A DNA stretch of 64,000 bases from the NCBI RefSeq assembly GCF_000378305.1, contig NZ_KB899539.1, positions 467,854 through 531,853 of the forward strand, written 5' to 3'. Under the pieces are notes generated by a model that was not told where the DNA came from, did no database searches, and saw only the letters and a list, made by a program, of their open reading frames with translations. Shown here piece by piece: positions 59,601-64,000 of the stretch; the stretch's first letter is position 1, and each line of letters begins with the position of its first letter. Origin of the DNA: Thioalkalivibrio sp. ALJ12. GTDB lineage: Bacteria > Pseudomonadota > Gammaproteobacteria > Ectothiorhodospirales > Ectothiorhodospiraceae. The position numbers and the translations under genes are program-made.

Positions 59601-59759
59601 GGTGGCGAGGCCCAGGCGCCAATGGCGCGGGTAGTGATCGGCGGGCTGCTGTCGTCTACCCTGATCACCCTGGTGCTGATCCCGACGCTCTACCTGCTGT
59701 TCCACCGTCGCGGCGAGCGCCCGCAGCCCGTCTACCGAGCCGGAACCGAAGATGCCTAG
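56685..59759 (+). CDS. RND multidrug efflux permease (AcrB/MexB-like)
   Basis: This 1024-residue inner-membrane pump has the RND layout of 12 helices and two large periplasmic loops. The N-terminus 'RPVLTSMVALIVVILGLTALTRLPVDLLPDITYPVV' (in pieces), 'GIALGVGLMVDNAIVVIESIARR' (TM4 with the proton-relay Asp) and 'LIGVLLLVGIVVNNAILLVDRMARR' are typical. It starts with GTG. Substrates cannot be inferred. Confidence 0.94.
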   Translation: MNPARLTVHRPVLTSMVALIVVILGLTALTRLPVDLLPDITYPVVTVMTSYPNAGAEEVEQLVTRPVEQAAAAITGAQEIRSTSAEGNSNVRVNFAWGTDIRQAVDDLRDRLARIEGQLPDGADRPLVRQFDTQDSPIMRLGVGSQLDAIHLRTLIDNRIAPRLERIPGVAAVDTFGGLEREVRVEVDPDRIQAIDLGLDDLRNRIRDANVITPGGPIMDGRREYRLRTPAEFRSVGEIRDTVVQRSEDGVTYLHQVAEVRDTHQRVTRRFRVNQEEGVQLAVRKLADANTVEVSAAVHAELVRLNRDFPQIDIRAVTDEAGFIRSSITNVGQSILYGSALAVLVLLVFLRNIRYTLVAATAIPLAVISTFGLVYFGGHSLNLMTMGGIALGVGLMVDNAIVVIESIARRREEHAEQSAVEAAVSGTGRVAPAIIASTLTTVAIFLPLFFAQELAGQLFKPLAAVVAFALAASLIVALTVVPMLMARAPMPKRDTSALARMEQRYQGLLRGTLAHPWMVIGISALLMVIALAGLRGVGTEFLPATDEGELRVHVSMEPGTPLDELYSTMASLEEVIRDEVPELQNLVSSSGASAFRASSPASGNMRVMVGSRDSRSRSSEEIAAALREALGTPPGTEIRVRASSGIFFRGFGRGDDEERLSVEVRGFELSTMNAVLERFEEALADVPGITDTRVGTDGGQPEFATRIHRDRAADLGVDVRTIAQTLETALGGSSAGQLRAGGDETRIWVQLRDADQSSLDDLLNLTVRSEDGERVALRSLISFDTEIGPDSIERREQARVRTLFINLGDRSLGEVAASVREALADIPLPEEIDYSVTGDIEEQEAAFSELLLGTMLATLLVYMVMASLYESLRDPLIVMFSIPLAIIGVTGALIVTDTTLNVQSLIGVLLLVGIVVNNAILLVDRMARRHRDDGMDLHEAVVAAAGERLRPILMTTLTTILALSPLAIGMGDGGEAQAPMARVVIGGLLSSTLITLVLIPTLYLLFHRRGERPQPVYRAGTEDA

Positions 59760-61338
59760 CCCGTACCGAGTCGCCCTGCCACTGCTGGCTTCGCTCGCCC
59801 TGGCCATTCCCGCCACGGCAGAGGAAGACGAGCCGACCGGCAACGGGTTGCGCCTTTCACTGCCGGCCGAGCAGCTGATGGCGATCGATCCGTTCGCCCG
59901 CGAACCGGTCGGTGAGGAGACGCTCTCGCTGGAAGAAGCCGTGGCGCGGGCACTGGAAGGCAACCGTGGCCTGCGCGCCGAACGCCTGCAGACCGCGATC
60001 GCGGGTACCTTCGAGGCACAGGAGCGCGCCGTGTTCGACCCCGAGCTGTTCGCCGAGGTCGAGGTCAGCCGGGACCAGAGCGTGCGCCTGCTGGAGGAAG
60101 CCGAAGAAGACACCGACGAGGTTACCTCGACCCAGCGCTTCGGCGAGGCGGGCGTTCGTCAGTCGCTCCCGACGGGTACCGACCTGAGCCTGTCCGTGCG
60201 CAGCCAGCGCGCCAGCAGTTCGCGGGTCGACCAGACCCAGTTCTCCTCCCGCGCCGGCCTGACGCTGACCCAGGCCCTTCTGCGCGGGGGCCGAATCGAG
60301 TCCAATCTCGTGCGCCTGCAGCAGGCCGGGCTGGACGTCGAGGCCACGGAGTACGAGGTGCGCGCCTTCGTCGAGCAGCTGATCACCGACGTCGAGACGG
60401 CCTACTGGGACCTGGTCCTCGCCGGCGAGCAGATCGAAATCTTCGAGGAGGCCCTGGCGGTCGCCAGCCAGCAGCTGGACGAGACACAACGCCGCATCGA
60501 TGCCGGTGATCGGCCGGAGACCGAGGCCGTATCCGCACGCGCCGAGGTCGCCCTGCGTCGCCAGGGGCTGATCGATGCCCGCAGCGAGCGCGCCCGCGCC
60601 CAGGACACCCTGGCGCGCCTGCTCCAGGGCGACGGGGGCCTGTGGGACACGCGGCTGCTGACCAGCTCCGAACCGGCGCTGGACCGTTACGAGATCGAGC
60701 CGCTCGATACCTATGTGGCACTGGCGCGCGATCACCGCGCGGACTTGAACGAGACCCGCCTGCGGGTTCAGCGCGACGAGCTGGAGGTCATCCGCACCCG
60801 CAACGGACTGCTCCCCCGGCTGGACTTCTTCGTCACGCTAGGACAATCGGGCTATGCGGACAGCTTCGGGCGTACCTTCCGCGACACCCAGGGCGACGGC
60901 TACGACCTCGCCGCGGGGCTGCGCTTCGAGATGCCGATCGGCAACCGTGCGGCGGAAGCCGAACACACCCGCGCCCGCCTTACCCGGCAGCAGATCGCCG
61001 AGACCCTGGCCAATCTGGAACAGCTGGCGATCGAAGACGTGCGCTCGGTCTGGTTCGACGCCGCCCGCGTGCGCGAGCAGATCCGCGCGCAGGAAGAGAC
61101 CATCGAGTTGCAGGAGGAACTCCTGCGAGTCGAACAGACCCGATTCCGGGTCGGAGCCGGCACAGCACTGGCCGTGGCGCAGGCCCAGCGCGACCTGCTC
61201 GAGAGCCGTCTCCGCCTGACCGAGACCGTGGTGAGCTTTCGCCAGTTAACCACCGAACTCCTGAACGCGAGCGGTACGCTGCTGCTGCACCGCGGCATCG
61301 ACGCGCCAGGCTCCGAACGCGTGGACCTGCGCATGTGA
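59752..61338 (+). CDS. TolC-family outer membrane efflux protein
   Basis: This 528-residue protein has a signal peptide ending near A-T-A-E (about 24). Two OEP repeats follow; the second ends 'EQTRFRVGAGTALAVAQAQRDLLESRLRLTETV' (in pieces). It overlaps the pump gene by 8 bases and completes the tripartite efflux operon. It is distinct from the Lap channel at 6424-7878. Confidence 0.9.
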   Translation: MPSPYRVALPLLASLALAIPATAEEDEPTGNGLRLSLPAEQLMAIDPFAREPVGEETLSLEEAVARALEGNRGLRAERLQTAIAGTFEAQERAVFDPELFAEVEVSRDQSVRLLEEAEEDTDEVTSTQRFGEAGVRQSLPTGTDLSLSVRSQRASSSRVDQTQFSSRAGLTLTQALLRGGRIESNLVRLQQAGLDVEATEYEVRAFVEQLITDVETAYWDLVLAGEQIEIFEEALAVASQQLDETQRRIDAGDRPETEAVSARAEVALRRQGLIDARSERARAQDTLARLLQGDGGLWDTRLLTSSEPALDRYEIEPLDTYVALARDHRADLNETRLRVQRDELEVIRTRNGLLPRLDFFVTLGQSGYADSFGRTFRDTQGDGYDLAAGLRFEMPIGNRAAEAEHTRARLTRQQIAETLANLEQLAIEDVRSVWFDAARVREQIRAQEETIELQEELLRVEQTRFRVGAGTALAVAQAQRDLLESRLRLTETVVSFRQLTTELLNASGTLLLHRGIDAPGSERVDLRM

Positions 61339-61365
61339 TTCCGGGTTAGCGCTTTACCCGAGCCC

Positions 61366-62130
61366 CTATCCCCGGGCCAGACGCCGATTCAGGGCCCAGA
61401 CCGACAGTGGTGCAAAGATCACCGCGATCGCTGCAGCCCAGACAAGGGTCCACAAAGCGGGCTCCAGCGCGTCGCCTCCGCTCAACAGGGCGCGCGAGGC
61501 GTCCGCGAGCAACGAGACGGGGTTGGCCTGCACGAAGGGCTGCAGCACGGTGGGCATGGTATCCAGCGGTACAAAGGCGGTGGAGACGAACGTCACCGGG
61601 AACAACGCCGTAAAACCGAACAGCTGCACATGTTCGGGGTCGCGGGACAGAACACCCACCAGGACCATGATCCACGATGCGGCCGAGGCGAAGACCAGCA
61701 CCAGCGCCACCATCGCCAGCACCTCCCAGACCGAGGTCTCGACCCGGAACCCCAGCAACACCCCCACGATCAGTAACAGCGCGATACAAAGCGCCTGCTT
61801 CAAAAGATCGGCCAGGATGCGCCCGGCCAGCGGCGCCCAGCGCGGAATGGGCAGGGCCCGAAAACGGTCGAACACCCCGCGTGTGAGATCCGTATTCAGG
61901 CCGTGCCCGACATACACGGTGACAAACAGCATGTTCATCGCGATCACGCCCGGCAGCACGAACGGCAGATAGGCTTCGGTCGAGCCGGCCACTGCCCCGC
62001 CAAACACGTACAGGAACAGCACCAGAAACAGGATCGGCTGGATGGAATAATCCCCCAGCTCCCAAGGATTGCGACGTACCTGCACGAGACTGCGCCAGGC
62101 CAGCGCCAGCGTCTGGTCCAGTGCCTTCAT
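61366..62130 (-). CDS. ABC-2 type transporter permease (DrrB-like)
   Basis: This 254-residue protein has six hydrophobic segments and the ABC-2 permease motif 'MNMLFVTVYVGHGLNTDLTRGVFDRFRALPIPRWA' (in pieces). It overlaps the ATPase gene by 4 bases. DrrAB-type exporters move hydrophobic compounds such as antibiotics; the substrate here is unknown. Confidence 0.88.
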   Translation of the reverse strand: MKALDQTLALAWRSLVQVRRNPWELGDYSIQPILFLVLFLYVFGGAVAGSTEAYLPFVLPGVIAMNMLFVTVYVGHGLNTDLTRGVFDRFRALPIPRWAPLAGRILADLLKQALCIALLLIVGVLLGFRVETSVWEVLAMVALVLVFASAASWIMVLVGVLSRDPEHVQLFGFTALFPVTFVSTAFVPLDTMPTVLQPFVQANPVSLLADASRALLSGGDALEPALWTLVWAAAIAVIFAPLSVWALNRRLARG

Positions 62131-63089
62131 GCGCCCTCCTCTGTCGTCTCGGACGTGACCTCGGCCGCATGCCCGGTCAGCGCCAGAAAGACATCGTCCA
62201 GGCTCGCAGTGCGCAGACCGAGTTCGACCACCTCGATCCCCGCCTGATCCAGGGCCCGCAGCACCTTCGGCACAACGCTACTGCTCGTCACGGCGACACT
62301 CAGGGTGTTGTCCCGCGCCTGCGGGCCCTCCCCGACGATACGTGTGATCTGCTCGGCCGCATCATCGAGCCGGGCCGAGTCGGCCACCACCACGAACAGC
62401 GAGCGGCCACCCACACGTTCCTTCAATTCCGCCGAGGTCCCCTCGGCAATGATCCGCCCACGGTCCAGCACCACGATCCGATCCGCCAGGGCGTCCGCTT
62501 CGTCCAGATACTGGGTCGTCAGCAGCACGGTGGTGCCTTGCTCCCGCAGTTCCGCCACCAGGCGCCACAGGTCGCGGCGTGCCCGCGGGTCCAGCCCCGT
62601 GGTCGGCTCGTCGAGAAAGAGGATGGCGGGGTTCCCGACCAGGCTGGCCGCCAGATCCAGTCGGCGCCGCATGCCGCCGGAATAGGTCTGTGCCGGACGG
62701 TTTGCCGCACCGCAAAGGTCAAACTGCCCCAGCAACTCGTCCGCGCGCCGGCGCGCATCGCGACGACCCAGACCCAGCAGCCGCGCGATGAGCAAAAGGT
62801 TCTCGCGTCCAGTCAACTTCTCGTCGACCGAGGCGTACTGCCCGGTCAGCCCGATGATCTCGCGCACGTGCGCCGCATCGCGGACGACATCGAAGCCGCC
62901 CACCTCGGCTGTTCCCGCATCCGGACTGATCAGGGTGGACAGCATGCGCACGATGGTGGTCTTGCCGGCACCATTCGGCCCCAGAAGACCGAGGATGCTC
63001 CCGCTCGGGACTTCCAGATCAACACCATCGACCGCGCGGGTGCCGTTATAACCGCGCACCAGCCCCTGCAAACGAATCGCGATATCCAT
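62127..63089 (-). CDS. ABC transporter ATPase (DrrA-like)
   Basis: This 320-residue ATPase shows Walker A 'GLLGPNGAGKTTIVRML', signature 'YSGGMRRRLDLAASL', Walker B 'ILFLDEPTTGLDP', H-loop 'TTQY', and a C-terminal DUF4162-like regulatory part. I prefer the ATG at 63089 (MDIAIRLQGL); a GTG at 63104 is also in frame. It partners the permease just downstream. Confidence 0.92.
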   Translation of the reverse strand: MDIAIRLQGLVRGYNGTRAVDGVDLEVPSGSILGLLGPNGAGKTTIVRMLSTLISPDAGTAEVGGFDVVRDAAHVREIIGLTGQYASVDEKLTGRENLLLIARLLGLGRRDARRRADELLGQFDLCGAANRPAQTYSGGMRRRLDLAASLVGNPAILFLDEPTTGLDPRARRDLWRLVAELREQGTTVLLTTQYLDEADALADRIVVLDRGRIIAEGTSAELKERVGGRSLFVVVADSARLDDAAEQITRIVGEGPQARDNTLSVAVTSSSVVPKVLRALDQAGIEVVELGLRTASLDDVFLALTGHAAEVTSETTEEGA

Positions 63090-63134
63090 CGGCGCAGCAT
63101 TCACCGCACACGCCGATGGTGCAACCGACAGCGG

Positions 63135-63605
63135 CTACAAATGCCGACTGAATAACCCGTGCCGGGCGGCACCCAGGAGGTCCCGCCAGGCAAGGGCCGG
63201 CAGCTTCACCAGGGTCTCGTGATCGCCACCCTCGAGATATACATCCCCCTCGGTGGGGGCATGTTCGTCCAGCATCGCCTCCAGGCCGTAGGGCTCGGCC
63301 AGCGCCGGGATCGCGCCCAGTGCACAATCCGGGAAGAGTTCCGCCACCTCCCTTTCGGTGGCCAGCCCGACGTGTTCGCCAATCAGGTGGTGGAGCTGCC
63401 CGAAGTGCAGGCGCCGCGACGACGGGAGGATCGCCAGCATGTAATGGCCGGCATCCTCCACCAGCACGGCCTTCGCCAGCCGATCACCGGGCACGTGCGC
63501 GGCCTCTGCCGTTCGGGTGGCACTGCTGGAATACGGGTGCCGAACCAGTTCATAAGCGACACCCTGTGCCGCCAGATAGTCACTCAGGGTTCTCGCGATG
63601 CCCAT
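63135..63605 (-). CDS. YbaK/ProX-type aminoacyl-tRNA deacylase
   Basis: This 156-residue protein has the YbaK/EbsC fold: '[27 protein letters not shown]' (in pieces; the Lys in 'LAKAVLV' is the key residue), '[18 protein letters not shown]' and '[14 protein letters not shown]'. These proteins hydrolyse mis-charged tRNAs such as Cys- or Ala-tRNA(Pro); the exact substrate cannot be told. It is convergent with nothing and stands alone. Confidence 0.85.
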   Translation of the reverse strand: MGIARTLSDYLAAQGVAYELVRHPYSSSATRTAEAAHVPGDRLAKAVLVEDAGHYMLAILPSSRRLHFGQLHHLIGEHVGLATEREVAELFPDCALGAIPALAEPYGLEAMLDEHAPTEGDVYLEGGDHETLVKLPALAWRDLLGAARHGLFSRHL

Positions 63606-63728
63606 GCTGCGGCCCTCTTGCCGTCCCTACCCCGGACTATAGACCCACTCTGCCCGCACGGTGCCTCGATTCCCCGCTACCCCGTCAACCGACAATCGGC
63701 ACAACACTCCCTGTCCTACAATGCCCCG

Positions 63729-64000
63729 ATGACGGACTTCTCCATACTCGATCTCGCACCGATCACCGCGGGGTCGGACGCAGGGCAGGCCCTGCACAAC
63801 ACCCTCGACCTGGCCCGGCGGGCGGACGAACTGCGATTCACGCGATACTGGCTCGCCGAGCACCACAACATGCCGGGGATCGCCAGTGCGGCGACTGCTG
63901 TGGTGATCGGCCAGGTCGCGGCCGCCACTGCGCGCATCCGCGTGGGTGCAGGCGGCATCATGCTGCCCAACCACGCGCCGCTGATCGTCGCCGAGCAGTT
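63729..64000 (+). CDS. Luciferase-like monooxygenase (LLM), N-terminal part
   Basis: Only the first 90 codons are in the window. The translation '[20 protein letters not shown]', '[17 protein letters not shown]' and '[20 protein letters not shown]' is a clear FMN-dependent LLM-class oxidoreductase, of the group often annotated as MsnO8-like. The gene continues past the right edge, so length and neighbours are unknown. Confidence 0.85.
   Translation, partial: MTDFSILDLAPITAGSDAGQALHNTLDLARRADELRFTRYWLAEHHNMPGIASAATAVVIGQVAAATARIRVGAGGIMLPNHAPLIVAEQ

Noticed and set aside
57789-60113. Long minus-strand open frame (774 codons) opposite the RND pump and TolC genes
   Set aside because: Low-complexity Ser/Arg/His composition, typical of an antisense shadow.

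Overview
This 64 kb window is GC-rich, densely packed chromosome from a gammaproteobacterium. The gene orders queA-tgt-yajC-secD-secF and leuC-leuD-leuB-asd-fimV-truA-trpF-trpB-trpA-accD-folC-dedD-cvpA-purF are classic gammaproteobacterial arrangements. Their overall look suggests an Ectothiorhodospiraceae / Thioalkalivibrio-like lineage, but that assignment is recollection-based inference; no 16S gene is present. No phage, insertion sequence or CRISPR array was seen.

Layout. (1) 1-6.4 kb: a DUF302 protein, the SecDF-YajC export module, queuosine genes tgt and queA, and two tRNA genes (Leu-CAA, Thr-TGT) closed by a hairpin terminator. (2) 6.4-24 kb: the most distinctive region, a complete Lap-type surface-adhesin system. 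It holds a TolC-like outer membrane channel, LapG periplasmic protease, LapD c-di-GMP receptor, three separate retention-module adhesins on the minus strand (about 557, 618 and 1406 aa), a small conserved protein between two of them, a LuxR-type regulator, and the HlyD-like (LapC) and ABC (LapB) secretion subunits. All three adhesins carry a PAAG motif at about residues 107-114, where LapG should cut. Two share a TGTAC-N4-GTACA palindrome 80 bp upstream of their starts. (3) 24-28.8 kb: tadA, a glutathione peroxidase and an Mla/MCE-type lipid transport operon. (4) 28.9-32.9 kb: MoxR-DUF58-transglutaminase operon. (5) 33-34.4 kb: a solitary iscR with two strong type-1-like IscR sites in its own upstream region, and an L,D-transpeptidase. 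(6) 34.4-51.2 kb: the purine/folate/tryptophan/fimV/asd/leucine biosynthetic cluster, interrupted by palindromic repeat elements around leuB and leuC. (7) 51.6-54.8 kb: a LysR regulator divergent from leuC, and an arsJ-GAPDH pair for arsenate detoxification. (8) 54.8-64 kb: TspO, a three-gene RND efflux operon, a DrrAB-type ABC exporter, a YbaK-like deacylase and the start of a luciferase-like oxidoreductase.

How the Lap genes should work together. The ABC/HlyD/TolC channel exports the adhesins, whose N-terminal retention module jams in the outer-membrane pore and keeps them on the surface. LapG cuts at the PAAG site and releases them when c-di-GMP is low. When c-di-GMP is high, LapD binds LapG in the periplasm and adhesion persists. 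The unusual point here is one secretion/cleavage set serving three small adhesins that share two uncharacterised modules between them.
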